A stretch of 64,000 nucleotides of DNA from VKMB-3413 sp041027365 (GTDB lineage: Bacteria > Pseudomonadota > Alphaproteobacteria > Rhizobiales > Rhizobiaceae). Numbering within the stretch: position 1 is the first letter of the stretch; every line of letters begins with the position of its first letter. Below the pieces are notes generated by a model. That model was given only the letters and a program-made list of their open reading frames with translations. It made no database searches and was not told the DNA's origin. Below are positions 17,297-26,992 of this stretch, in pieces. The stretch is from positions 372,001-436,000 of the forward strand of contig NZ_JBFTEH010000003.1 of the NCBI RefSeq assembly GCF_041027365.1. The letters run 5' to 3'. A program made the translations under genes and the position numbers.

Positions 17297-18304
17297 ATGA
17301 TGAATATGGAAGACCTCTACCGTCTCTTGCGCGCCGGCCACGTCCAGGCCCAGGGCATCGTCGACACCGTTCCCGATCCCCTGCTCGTGCTGGACCGCAG
17401 CCTCTGCGTTCAGGGCGCCAGCCGTTCCTTCTTCGAGACGTTCAAGGTCGACCGTTTCGAGACCATCGGGCAGCCGCTCTACAGCTTGGGCAACGGCCAG
17501 TGGGACATTCCGGATCTGCGGCGGCTGCTCGAGGAGGTGATCCCCAACTCCAGCGCCGTCATCGACTACAAGGTCGAGCACGAATTTCCGGAGCTCGGCG
17601 CAAGGACGATGCTGCTGAGCGCCCGCACGCTGCATCATCCCGATGGCGGCAGCCATTCGCTTCTCCTTTCCATCGTGGACGCCACCGACCGCTATCGCCG
17701 CGATGCCGCAAGGGACATGCTGTTCGACGAACTCCGGCATCGGATGAAGAACCTTCTCAGCGTCGCGCGATCCATCGCCCAGCACACGGCGACGGAGGGA
17801 CGCTCGGCCGAGGAGTATCGCGACGATTTCCTGGGGCGGTTCGGTGCCTTGGCGCATGCGCAGGACCTTGCCTTCTCCGACCTGGAAGAGACCAAGCTGA
17901 AAGCCTTGGCCGAGCGGATCTTCGCTCCCTACATGGCCGCCCCGGACGCCGTCCTGCTCGAGCCGGGCGCGCCGGTGGAGCTGGACTCGCGGACGATCAT
18001 GTCCGTCAGCCTGATCCTGCACGAACTTGCGACCAACGCCGCCAAATATGGCGCGCTGTCGAAGTCCGGGGGGCAGGTGCGGGTTCGATGGGACGTCGAG
18101 GGCGATGACTGCCAGCTCCGGATCCACTGGCTGGAGAGCGGCGGCCCGCCGGTGAGCCCGCCCGGCAGGACGGGGTTCGGCACCCGGCTGATCGAATCCA
18201 CCGCGACCTACAGCCTCGGCGGCAAGGCGAAGCTGGAATACGCGCCAGGGGGCCTGGAGGCCGAGATCACCGTTCCGCTCGTGGCGCCGCCTCTTTCGGA
18301 TTGA
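17297..18304 (+). CDS. HWE/HisKA_2-type sensor histidine kinase with PAS domain
   Basis: A 335-residue soluble kinase without membrane helices. Residues about 15-130 look like a PAS sensor (VDTVPDPLLVLDRSLCVQ). The phospho-acceptor box is FDELRHRMKNLLSVARSIAQ with its histidine near residue 147. The ATP-binding part has ILHELATNAAKYGALS near residue 241 and the WLESGGPP and GFGTRLIE motifs. The H-box with R-M-K-N and the W-x-E-x-GGP motif mark the HWE/HisKA_2 family, often linked to light, stress or general stress signalling in this class. No response regulator is adjacent. It starts 174 bases after the truncated dehydrogenase copy and runs toward the intact one. Confidence 0.88.
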   Translation: MMNMEDLYRLLRAGHVQAQGIVDTVPDPLLVLDRSLCVQGASRSFFETFKVDRFETIGQPLYSLGNGQWDIPDLRRLLEEVIPNSSAVIDYKVEHEFPELGARTMLLSARTLHHPDGGSHSLLLSIVDATDRYRRDAARDMLFDELRHRMKNLLSVARSIAQHTATEGRSAEEYRDDFLGRFGALAHAQDLAFSDLEETKLKALAERIFAPYMAAPDAVLLEPGAPVELDSRTIMSVSLILHELATNAAKYGALSKSGGQVRVRWDVEGDDCQLRIHWLESGGPPVSPPGRTGFGTRLIESTATYSLGGKAKLEYAPGGLEAEITVPLVAPPLSD

Positions 18305-18434
18305 AGGCGGGGCGGGTCGAGAGGATCCGCCACCGCACGCCGACCGGCGCCGGGCGCTTTCTCCCGGCCCAGGAGGCGGCGCCCCGGCGAAGCCGCGCGA
18401 GACCCGGCGCTACCCGCAGGAGCCCTTCGCCCGA

Positions 18435-18841
18435 TCCCTCACGGCACGATCGAGTCCACCACGCCGCCGTCGACCCGCAGCGCCGCGCCGGTCGTGGCGG
18501 AGGCCTCCATCGAACAGGCATAGACGATCATGTTGGCGACCTCCTCGACGCTGGCCGGGCGCTGCAGGATCGAGCTCGGGCGCTGCGACTTGACGAAGGC
18601 GACGCCCGCCGCGTCGATCGACAGGCCCTGTTCCTCGGCCATCTCCTTCAGCATCTCGCCGACGCCCTCGGACATGGTCGGGCCGGGCAGGACGGAATTG
18701 ACCGTCACGCCGGTGCCCGCCGCCATCTTGGCGAGGCCGCGCGAGAGCGCGAGCATCGCGGTCTTGGTGAAGCCGTAGTGGATCATGTCGGCGGGGATGT
18801 TCAGCGCCGATTCCGACGAGATGAACACGACGCGGCCCCAG
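18435..18841. repeat. Partial duplicate of the dehydrogenase 3' end, copy 2 (inside the intact gene)
   Basis: This is the counterpart of 16716-17122, lying within the intact dehydrogenase gene. The two copies bracket the HWE kinase and are direct repeats, so recombination between them would delete the kinase and the truncated copy. Confidence 0.93.
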
Positions 18842-19236
18842 CCGCGCTCCATCATCCCCTTCATGTAGGCGCGCGACAGCCGCACGCCGGACATCACGTT
18901 CAGCTGGAAGCAGCGCTCCCAGGTCGCGTCCTCGATCTCGAAGAAGGGCTTCGGGCCGAAGATGCCGACATTGTTGACGAGGATGTCGGCGTTCGGCAGT
19001 GCACCGGAGAGCCTGGCGCAGCCCTCGGCGGTCGACAGGTCGGACGGAATGCCCGCGACGTCCGCGCCGGGCACGGCCTCCAGCAGCATGCGCACGGCGC
19101 CCTCGACCCGGTCCTCCTCCCGGCCGTTGAGGATGACCGCCGCCCCCGCCCGCGCGAGGCCGATGGCCGCCGCCAGCCCGATGCCGCCGGTCGAACCGGT
19201 CACCACCGCCGTCTTGTCCTTCAGGTCGATCCGCAT
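18439..19236 (-). CDS. Short-chain dehydrogenase/reductase, intact copy
   Basis: A 265-residue classical SDR. The dinucleotide-binding motif TGSTGGIG lies near residue 14 and the structural NNVG near residue 88. The catalytic serine sits in the ISSES stretch near residue 138, and tyrosine and lysine in HYGFTK. The substrate is not predictable; oxoacyl or sugar-type substrates are both possible. ATG 19236 has GAAAGGG in front of it at good distance. The longer frame upstream is a proline/arginine-rich shadow. Its 3' half was copied to 16716-17122. It converges on the HWE kinase with 134 bases between stops and no obvious terminator. Confidence 0.88.
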   Translation of the reverse strand: MRIDLKDKTAVVTGSTGGIGLAAAIGLARAGAAVILNGREEDRVEGAVRMLLEAVPGADVAGIPSDLSTAEGCARLSGALPNADILVNNVGIFGPKPFFEIEDATWERCFQLNVMSGVRLSRAYMKGMMERGWGRVVFISSESALNIPADMIHYGFTKTAMLALSRGLAKMAAGTGVTVNSVLPGPTMSEGVGEMLKEMAEEQGLSIDAAGVAFVKSQRPSSILQRPASVEEVANMIVYACSMEASATTGAALRVDGGVVDSIVP

Positions 19237-19679
19237 CCTCTGGCCCTTTCGCGTTGCTGGGACGTGCATCGGCAGCGTTCTGCTCCCGCCGCGCCCGGTC
19301 GTCGCGGCAGAACCTAGGGCGGGCGGGAATCCATCCAGGGCGCCGCGGCGCGACATAGCGTTCGACCGGCGCGAGCTGCGGAGCCCGCGACGGCTTTCCG
19401 GACACGGAAGAGGGGCGGCGACGATCCGCCGTTCGGCGCCCTCGATCCGGCGGCGGTCGCCTTTCCGCCGAGGGCCGATCCTTAAGGCCCCGTTAAATCG
19501 CCGCATTTAGAAGGGTATCTGATGCGGACGGCGCGCGCCGTCCGGCGGCGACCGCCCGCCCGGCGCGTTCGAGGGGAACCGCGCCGTCCGTCCGCTTCGA
19601 CAGGACGAGGGGAAGTTTGGGGTAGGCCCCGCATCGCGGATGCGGGAAGCCTCGCCGATCGGCGAACGGAAGGCATTGA
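19237..19679. other. 443-base divergent intergenic region with a leader hairpin
   Basis: This stretch must hold the promoters of the dehydrogenase (leftward) and of the penicillin-binding protein gene (rightward). The only structure I can point to is a perfect 8-base-pair hairpin, CCCGCATC/GATGCGGG at 19628-19646, 33 bases before the penicillin-binding protein start. No gene is supported here. Confidence 0.5.
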
Positions 19680-21950
19680 ATGGCGGCGAGACGGCGCGAG
19701 CGCATCGAACCGAGCTTCGATGGTCCACGCGAGGAAGACGACGGCCTGCGCATCAGCGCGGACGACCGTGCCGTACCGACGGCCGCCAACGATGCGCGCC
19801 GCAAGAAGGCCAACACCAAGACGTCCCGCGGCAAGGCCAAATCATCGAGCGCGGCAAGCGGCCGCCGCGGCCGCAGGTCCGGCGGCTCGGGCGGCGACGG
19901 CGGCAATGGCCGGCGGCGCAAGCGCAGCTTCATCGGCCATCTCTTCCGCCTGTTCGTCGGCCTCGGCCTGTGGGGCGGCCTCGCGACGGCCGCCATGGTC
20001 GGCTATTTCGCCATGAAGCTGCCGTCGGAATCGTGGAAGATTCCCGACCGCCCGCCGAACGTGAAGATCGTCGACGTCCATGGCGATCTCATCGCCAATC
20101 GCGGCGTCACCGGCGGCGAGGCGGTCTCGCTCGACGAGATGAGCCCCTACATCCCGGAGGCGGTCATCGCCATCGAGGACCGGCGCTTCTACGACCACTG
20201 GGGCGTCGACCCGATCGGCATCCTGCGGGCGTTCGTCAAGAACATGTCGGCCGGCGAAACGGTCGAGGGCGGCTCGACGCTGACCCAGCAGCTCGCCAAG
20301 AACGTCTTCCTCGATCCCGAGCAGACGCTCGAGCGCAAGGTCCAGGAGGCGGTGCTGGCGCTCTGGCTGGAGCACAAGTTCACCAAGGACCAGATCCTCG
20401 AGATGTATCTCAACCGGGTCTATTTCGGCTCGGGAGCGACCGGCGTGCAGGCTGCGGCGCGGCGCTATTTCAACGAATCGGCGAAGGACGTGACGCTTGC
20501 CCAGGCGGCGACGCTGGCCGGCCTCCTGAAGGCGCCCTCGCGCCTGTCGCCGGCGCGTGATCCGGAAGCCGCCAAGGCACGCTCCGAGGTGGTGCTGGCC
20601 GCCATGCTCGACGAGGGCATGATCACCAAGAGCCAGTACGACAACGCCAAGGCCCAGAAGCCGACCGACGCCAAGAGCTACTGGACGGGCGCCGAGCACT
20701 ACTCGGCCGATCTCGTGATGCGGGACCTCAAGGGCCTGATCGGCGACGTGAAGCAGGACGTGGTGGTCGAGACGACGCTCGACCTGCCGCTGGAGAAGAC
20801 CGCCGAAAAGGTGCTGCGCCAGACGATCGACGGCTCGAAGCAGAATGTCAGCCAGGGCGCGCTCGTCGCCGTCGACGGGACGGGATCGATAAGGGCGCTG
20901 GTCGGCGGGCGCGACTATGCCCAGAGCCAGTACGACCGCGCGGTCGACGCGCGGCGCCAGCCGGGCTCCGCCTTCAAGCCGTTCGTCTATGCGGCGGCCA
21001 TGGAGAAGGGTTACCGCCCGGAATCCGTGATGATCGACGGCCCGGTGAAGATCGGCAACTGGACGCCGGAGAACTACGAGCGCGACTATCGCGGCCCGGT
21101 GACCCTCAACTACGCCCTGACGCATTCGCTGAACACGGTCGCGGCCAAGCTCGCCGACGCGGTCGGGCCGCCGGCGGTCATCGACATGGCCAAGCGCCTC
21201 GGGATCAAGTCGCCGCTCGCCGACAACGCCTCGATCGCGCTCGGAACCTCGGAAGTCTCGCTGGAGGATATCACCGGCGCCTATTCGACCTTCGCGAACG
21301 GCGGCTATCTCGCGACGCCCCACCTCATCAACAAGGTGACGACGACGAGCGGCAAGGTGCTGTGGGAGCGCGGCGCGGAGGTTCCGCCGGTCGTGCTGTC
21401 CCCCGATGTCGTCGGCATGATGAACGCCATGATGACCAATGTCGTCAATTCCGGCACCGGCCGGCGCGCAAGGCTGGACGGCTGGCAGGTGGCCGGCAAG
21501 ACCGGCACGACGCAGGACTTCAAGGATGCCTGGTTCGTCGGGTCGACCGCCGCTCTCACCACCGGCGTCTGGCTCGGCAACGACAACGGCGCCAAGATGA
21601 AGCGCGTGACCGGCGGCTCGCTGCCGGCCGATGTCTGGCACAAGTTCATGACGGTCGCGATGAAGGGGCTGACGCCGACGCCGCTGCCGGGCGACTACCA
21701 TATCGGGCAGCCGCAGCAGCCGCTGACCGCCGACAGCTCGGACATCAACAACGGCTATGACGACGGCGGCTTCTACGATTCCAACAACAGCGGCTACTAC
21801 AGCCAGGCCGGCGAGGGGCCGCCGCGCAGCCCGGGAGGCGGCAACGTCTATGATCGCGAGCCGCCGCCGGGCGTGACGGTCGAAGGCCGGGCGGATGGCG
21901 GCCGCGAGAGCGACCGGTCGCTGTTCCGCCGGATCTTCGGCGGCTTCTGA
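19680..21950 (+). CDS. Class A penicillin-binding protein (PBP1A family)
   Basis: A 756-residue bifunctional peptidoglycan synthase. A highly basic Gly/Arg/Ser-rich cytoplasmic tail of about 80 residues precedes one membrane helix (about 84-108). The GT51 glycosyltransferase follows, with catalytic Glu in AIEDRRFYDHWG near residue 165 and GGSTLTQQLAKN near 199. The transpeptidase has its active-site serine in PGSAFKPF near 429, SLN near 482, and KTGTTQDFKDAW near 607. The last 70 residues are Gly/Asn/Ser/Pro-rich. GGAAGG lies six bases before ATG 19680. It ends at a hairpin shared with the opposing stress operon. Confidence 0.94.
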   Translation: MAARRRERIEPSFDGPREEDDGLRISADDRAVPTAANDARRKKANTKTSRGKAKSSSAASGRRGRRSGGSGGDGGNGRRRKRSFIGHLFRLFVGLGLWGGLATAAMVGYFAMKLPSESWKIPDRPPNVKIVDVHGDLIANRGVTGGEAVSLDEMSPYIPEAVIAIEDRRFYDHWGVDPIGILRAFVKNMSAGETVEGGSTLTQQLAKNVFLDPEQTLERKVQEAVLALWLEHKFTKDQILEMYLNRVYFGSGATGVQAAARRYFNESAKDVTLAQAATLAGLLKAPSRLSPARDPEAAKARSEVVLAAMLDEGMITKSQYDNAKAQKPTDAKSYWTGAEHYSADLVMRDLKGLIGDVKQDVVVETTLDLPLEKTAEKVLRQTIDGSKQNVSQGALVAVDGTGSIRALVGGRDYAQSQYDRAVDARRQPGSAFKPFVYAAAMEKGYRPESVMIDGPVKIGNWTPENYERDYRGPVTLNYALTHSLNTVAAKLADAVGPPAVIDMAKRLGIKSPLADNASIALGTSEVSLEDITGAYSTFANGGYLATPHLINKVTTTSGKVLWERGAEVPPVVLSPDVVGMMNAMMTNVVNSGTGRRARLDGWQVAGKTGTTQDFKDAWFVGSTAALTTGVWLGNDNGAKMKRVTGGSLPADVWHKFMTVAMKGLTPTPLPGDYHIGQPQQPLTADSSDINNGYDDGGFYDSNNSGYYSQAGEGPPRSPGGGNVYDREPPPGVTVEGRADGGRESDRSLFRRIFGGF

Positions 21951-22005
21951 GGCCGGTCCGGGCGACGGCCCGCAAGGGCCAGGACCGGCAGAGCTCGGAC
22001 ACGGA

Positions 22006-22036
22006 AAGGCCCGGCGGTCGAAAGACGCCGGGCCTT
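22006..22036. terminator. Bidirectional hairpin between converging genes
   Basis: AAGGCCCGGCG (22006-22016) pairs perfectly with 22026-22036 over a 9-base loop. The T-run is short on both strands, so termination strength is uncertain, but the position between the penicillin-binding protein gene and the DUF3618 gene fits a shared terminator. Confidence 0.7.
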
Positions 22037-22101
22037 CGCTGTCATCGGCCGCCGCGAGGCGCCGGTCATTCCGCCGAAAGCCCGGCGGCCGACCGGGCTC
22101 C

Positions 22102-23334
22102 TCAGGCGAGCCCTTCCTTCTTCGCTTCCGACTTCGCCGCGTCGGTGGCGGCCTTGCCGACGTCCGCAGCCTTTTCGGCCAGCGTCTCGCCTTCGCCGGG
22201 CTTCGGCTTCAGCCCCTTGGCCTCGGCTTCGTCGCTGCCCGCCTGGTAGGCGGTCTCGGCGACATGCTCGGCCTTGTGCAGGGCGTCGCGGCCCTCTTCC
22301 CAGGCCCGGTCGCGCAGATGGTCACGCGTCTCGCCCATCCATTCGTCCTCGCGGCGGGTGGAGGGCAAGGCCGCGCCGATCGCCGCGCCGACGGCGACGG
22401 CGATCGCGCCGAAGACCAGCGGCTCGTCCTGCAGGGCGTCCAGCAGGCCGCGGCCGGCGCGCCGGCCCATGCGGTAGACGTCGTCGCCAACGTGCCTCGC
22501 GCCGTCGGCGGCGTAGCGCCCGCCGCGCCAGGCGGCGGCGGAGGCGTCATGCGAGGCGCGGCGCATCGAATCGCTCGCCGCATGCGCGGCGTCAGAGACC
22601 CGGTGTCCGGCCCTTCCGGCGGCATCGGCCGTCGCATGGCCGGCCCGGCTCGCGGCATCGCTGGCGGAATGGCCGGCGCGGCTCGCCGCGTCGCCGACGC
22701 TCGATGCGGCGCCCGAGGCGCTGTGACCGGCGGACGACGCGGCGCCCGAGATGCTCGATCCCGCCGAGGACAGGCCGGATCCCGCGCTGGAGGCCGCCGA
22801 CCGTGCACGGTCGCCGAGGCCGGGACCGCCGGATCCGCCGCTGGAGCCCGAACCCGACGAGCTCCAGGAGGAGCGGGCGGAACTGCCCGCCCCGGCCGCC
22901 GGACCGAAGTCGCGCGCCATGTCCTCCTGATAGTCGGACGGGGAGCCTGCGGCGCGGTAGGCCCTGTCGTCGCCGGGATAGGCGCCGCGGGGCATGCCGC
23001 GATGCTCGGAGCCGGGCGGGAACGCTTCGCCGAAGCGGTCGTAGCGCCGGTCCTCCCATTCGTGCCGCAGGCGGTCGCCCTGCGCCCTGACGCCGGAGCC
23101 GGCGAACAGCCAGGCGATGCCGGCGCCGACGAGGCCGAGAGCCAGCGGATTGTCCCGCACCTGCCGGCCGAAGTTCTGCACCATCTCGGCGCCCTGGCCT
23201 TCGCGGACATAGCCCGACAGCTCGTCGACGATCTGGCCGACGGACAGCTTGCCGCGCAGTTCGTCGAGGGTGGAATCCAGATGCGAGCGGTGCGTTTCGG
23301 CCTCGTTGGCGAGGCGTTCGGTGTCTGTGCTCAT
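22102..23334 (-). CDS. DUF3618 protein with 11-residue LEA-like repeats
   Basis: A 410-residue protein. The N-terminal 50 residues match the DUF3618 pattern (THRSHLDSTLDELRGKLSVG). A hydrophobic segment follows at about 64-79 and another at 306-323. Between them is a Ser/Gly-rich linker and then four tandem 11-residue units at 215-258 (DAASRAGHSAS and variants), with a related unit at 197-207. Such undecads form amphipathic helices in LEA-type desiccation proteins. The C-terminus is Lys/Glu/Ala-rich. It is the last gene of a four-gene operon and its ATG overlaps the preceding stop (ATGA). The function is unknown; membrane association and stress protection are inferred. Confidence 0.8.
   Translation of the reverse strand: MSTDTERLANEAETHRSHLDSTLDELRGKLSVGQIVDELSGYVREGQGAEMVQNFGRQVRDNPLALGLVGAGIAWLFAGSGVRAQGDRLRHEWEDRRYDRFGEAFPPGSEHRGMPRGAYPGDDRAYRAAGSPSDYQEDMARDFGPAAGAGSSARSSWSSSGSGSSGGSGGPGLGDRARSAASSAGSGLSSAGSSISGAASSAGHSASGAASSVGDAASRAGHSASDAASRAGHATADAAGRAGHRVSDAAHAASDSMRRASHDASAAAWRGGRYAADGARHVGDDVYRMGRRAGRGLLDALQDEPLVFGAIAVAVGAAIGAALPSTRREDEWMGETRDHLRDRAWEEGRDALHKAEHVAETAYQAGSDEAEAKGLKPKPGEGETLAEKAADVGKAATDAAKSEAKKEGLA
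22561..22692 (-). repeat. Four tandem 33-base units coding 11-residue repeats
   Basis: The units encode residues 215-225, 226-236, 237-247 and 248-258 of the DUF3618 protein. Units one and two differ only at the end, while units three and four have drifted. The pattern D-A-A-x-x-A-x-x is kept, so selection appears to act on helix periodicity. Confidence 0.8.
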
Positions 23335-23732
23335 CGGGTCTGCTCCTTCACCAGCCGGGAGTCCTCGCGCAGCTCATGGGCGGTGCGGTTGGGCATGAGG
23401 TTGTCGGGTCTGAGGTCGCTGCGTCCCTTGGCGAGAAGCGCGGCGCCGATCGCCGCCAGGACGACGCCGACGATCAGCGCGGCCCAGCCGGCGCCCATGT
23501 CGCCGATCTGTGCGATCGCCGCGACGAGCGCCGCAGCCAGCGTGATCAGCGAGACGAGAAGGCAGATGGCACCGGCGGCGATGGAGCCGCCGCCCATCTC
23601 GACCTGGCGGATCTTGTCGGAGATCTCGGCGCGCACCAGCTGGCCTTCGGTCGAGATCAGCTCGCGCGTCTCCTTCAGAAGGTCGATCAGAAGGTCCGGG
23701 ACGGAGCGGGTGTCGTGGGGCTCAGCGGCCAT
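23331..23732 (-). CDS. Phage-holin-family (YqjE-like) membrane protein
   Basis: A 133-residue protein with an amphipathic N-terminal helix (LLIDLLKETRELISTEGQLVRAEI), then two membrane segments around residues 48-72 and 78-100, and a charged C-terminal tail. This matches the YqjE/holin superfamily III domain found in many cellular stress operons, not an actual lysis gene. ATG 23732 follows a good GGAGG-like sequence. It overlaps the upstream gene by 11 bases and the downstream DUF3618 gene by 4 bases, so translation is tightly coupled. YqjE proteins are often next to DUF3618-like or DUF883 proteins in stress-induced membrane modules. Confidence 0.85.
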   Translation of the reverse strand: MAAEPHDTRSVPDLLIDLLKETRELISTEGQLVRAEISDKIRQVEMGGGSIAAGAICLLVSLITLAAALVAAIAQIGDMGAGWAALIVGVVLAAIGAALLAKGRSDLRPDNLMPNRTAHELREDSRLVKEQTR

Positions 23733-24444
23733 GGTTTCCTCCGCTCGGCGTGGTCGTGGAAGGGGTGGTTGCCGGCTTGCTGCCGACGGTCGTGCTCGGG
23801 GTCGCAACCGGCTGCGGCCGGGCCGTCACCGGCTCGCGGTCGCGCGGATAGGCGGCCTCGGACGGACGCGGCTGCGCGGCATAGCTGCGCGCATAGTCGC
23901 GCGGGGCAGCCGGAGCCCGGTCGGGGCGATGCGGCTGGCGAGATGCGCCGCTCCCGGCGTAGCCCCCGTGTTCGTGCTCGCCCGAGGCGCGCGCGAAGCG
24001 GCCGAGGGCGACGCCCGCGAGCGCCGCGCCGACGAGGAAGGTGGTCGGCCGGCTGCGGGCGAAACCCGCCACCGAGCGGACGATCTCGTCGACGCTCCGG
24101 CCGTGGATCGAGCGGGAAGCATCGCCGAGCCCGGTCGCCATCTCGCGCACCAGCGAAGCAGCCATCGACTGGTCGCGCTCGCCGAGTTCGTCGGCGGCCT
24201 TGCCGATCGCGGCGGCGAAGTCGTCGAGGCTGCCGGCGACGGTCTCCTTGCCCTGGTCGGCGCCTTCATAGGCGCGCTCCTTGGCGGTGCCGGCGAGGTT
24301 TTCGGCCTGGTGCCGCGCCGAATCGGCGGCAGCCTTCGCCTCATGCCGGGCCGATCCCGCTTCCTGTCCCAGGCGGTCGGAGGTCTTGGAAAGGTCGTCT
24401 CGGGCCTTGTCGGACGCCGGTGACCGGTTCGTGTCGGATGTCAT
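23722..24444 (-). CDS. LEA-like/nutrient-deprivation-type stress protein with membrane segment
   Basis: A 240-residue protein. The first 75 residues are Lys/Glu/Ala/Gln-rich and predicted helical (RHEAKAAADSARHQAENL, then AKERAYEGADQGKETVAG), similar in composition to LEA-group proteins. Residues about 80-135 resemble rhizobial proteins annotated as nutrient-deprivation-induced (MAASLVREMATGLGDASRSI). One hydrophobic helix lies near 138-152 (TTFLVGAALAGVALGRFA). The C-terminal 80 residues are Pro/Thr/Arg-rich and disordered. ATG 24444 has GGGAG seven bases upstream. The function is inferred only from composition and neighbours. Confidence 0.75.
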   Translation of the reverse strand: MTSDTNRSPASDKARDDLSKTSDRLGQEAGSARHEAKAAADSARHQAENLAGTAKERAYEGADQGKETVAGSLDDFAAAIGKAADELGERDQSMAASLVREMATGLGDASRSIHGRSVDEIVRSVAGFARSRPTTFLVGAALAGVALGRFARASGEHEHGGYAGSGASRQPHRPDRAPAAPRDYARSYAAQPRPSEAAYPRDREPVTARPQPVATPSTTVGSKPATTPSTTTPSGGNHGR

Positions 24445-24455
24445 GTCGCGTCTCC

Positions 24456-24530
24456 CTAGCTCAGTCCCAGAAAGGACAGGATCGCGAGTACGACGACGAT
24501 CAGTCCGATGAGATAGATGATGCTGTTCAT
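24456..24530 (-). CDS. 24-residue single-helix membrane peptide
   Basis: A tiny open frame almost entirely hydrophobic, opening MNSIIYLIGLIVVVLAI and ending in LSFLGLS. It has GGGAG 11 bases before ATG 24530 and lies only 11 bases before the next gene of the operon. Very similar short peptides occur in many rhizobial genomes, from memory, which supports it being real. It would form one transmembrane helix. Small proteins of this kind often regulate or assemble partner membrane proteins, but no role is known to me. Confidence 0.7.
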   Translation of the reverse strand: MNSIIYLIGLIVVVLAILSFLGLS

Positions 24531-24701
24531 GGATTGGCTGCTCCCTCGAGCCGTCAGCTTGGGGGGCCTCCGGCGAGGGTCGCTGGAGGCGTGATGGATA
24601 GGGAAGTCGCCCTTGCGGCATGCGGTTCCCTTCCCATGGACGGCTAACGGTTTCGCCGGCCGCTCGGGAAAAGCGTTGCTCACCAAAGCGCGAGCGACTG
24701 T

Positions 24702-24732
24702 CTTGCAGGTGGAAAAGCCGCTTCATATATAG
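24702..24732 (+). promoter_or_regulatory. Candidate heat-shock (sigma-32) promoter of dnaK
   Basis: CTTG at 24702-24705 and CATATATAG at 24724-24732 are 18 bases apart, close to the alphaproteobacterial sigma-32 pattern (CTTG, 17-18 bases, CYTATNT). It lies 130-160 bases before the dnaK start. No CIRCE inverted repeat is seen. The rest of the 333 bases between the 24-residue peptide gene and dnaK contains no gene I can support. Confidence 0.5.
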
Positions 24733-24863
24733 CCGGCAGCACCGGGGCGCCGGCCATTTCGGGTCGGAATCGGCCCGGCGCCATTCCAACCATGTCGGGG
24801 GCTGCCCATCTCGGAATGCCTCGTCGAGGGTCCAGGGCGGCTCGCTTGAAAAGGAGAATGCAG

Positions 24864-26795
<1,932 letters not shown>

Positions 26796-26821
26796 TCGCC
26801 GATACGCGCTCTGCCCAATGC

Positions 26822-26855
26822 AAAGGCCCCGGCGGGCGATCGCCGGGGCCTTTTT
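26822..26855 (+). terminator. Intrinsic terminator after dnaK
   Basis: A perfect 13-base-pair stem (26822-26834 with 26841-26853) encloses GGCGAT and runs into five Ts. It separates dnaK from the downstream chemoreceptor and dnaJ. Confidence 0.9.
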
Positions 26856-26992
26856 CGTTGCGGAAGTCTCGCCGCGCCTCAACGGCAGCTGCCGCCTTTG
26901 AATCGAACTTGCCTTAATCCTTCGGAAGGACTGCCTGTCGTAGTTGTGAGGCCTCAATCATCGCGGCGCGGTATCGCTTGAGGTGGCCCGAC

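Noticed and set aside
18335..18375. A GC-rich hairpin (GCCGGG and CCCGGC) between the HWE kinase and the dehydrogenase
   Set aside because: It has no T-run and an ordinary stem, so I do not call it a terminator.
23331..23732. Prophage lysis gene, because of the holin-family domain
   Set aside because: No endolysin, capsid, integrase or other phage gene lies around it, and the domain is common in cellular stress operons.
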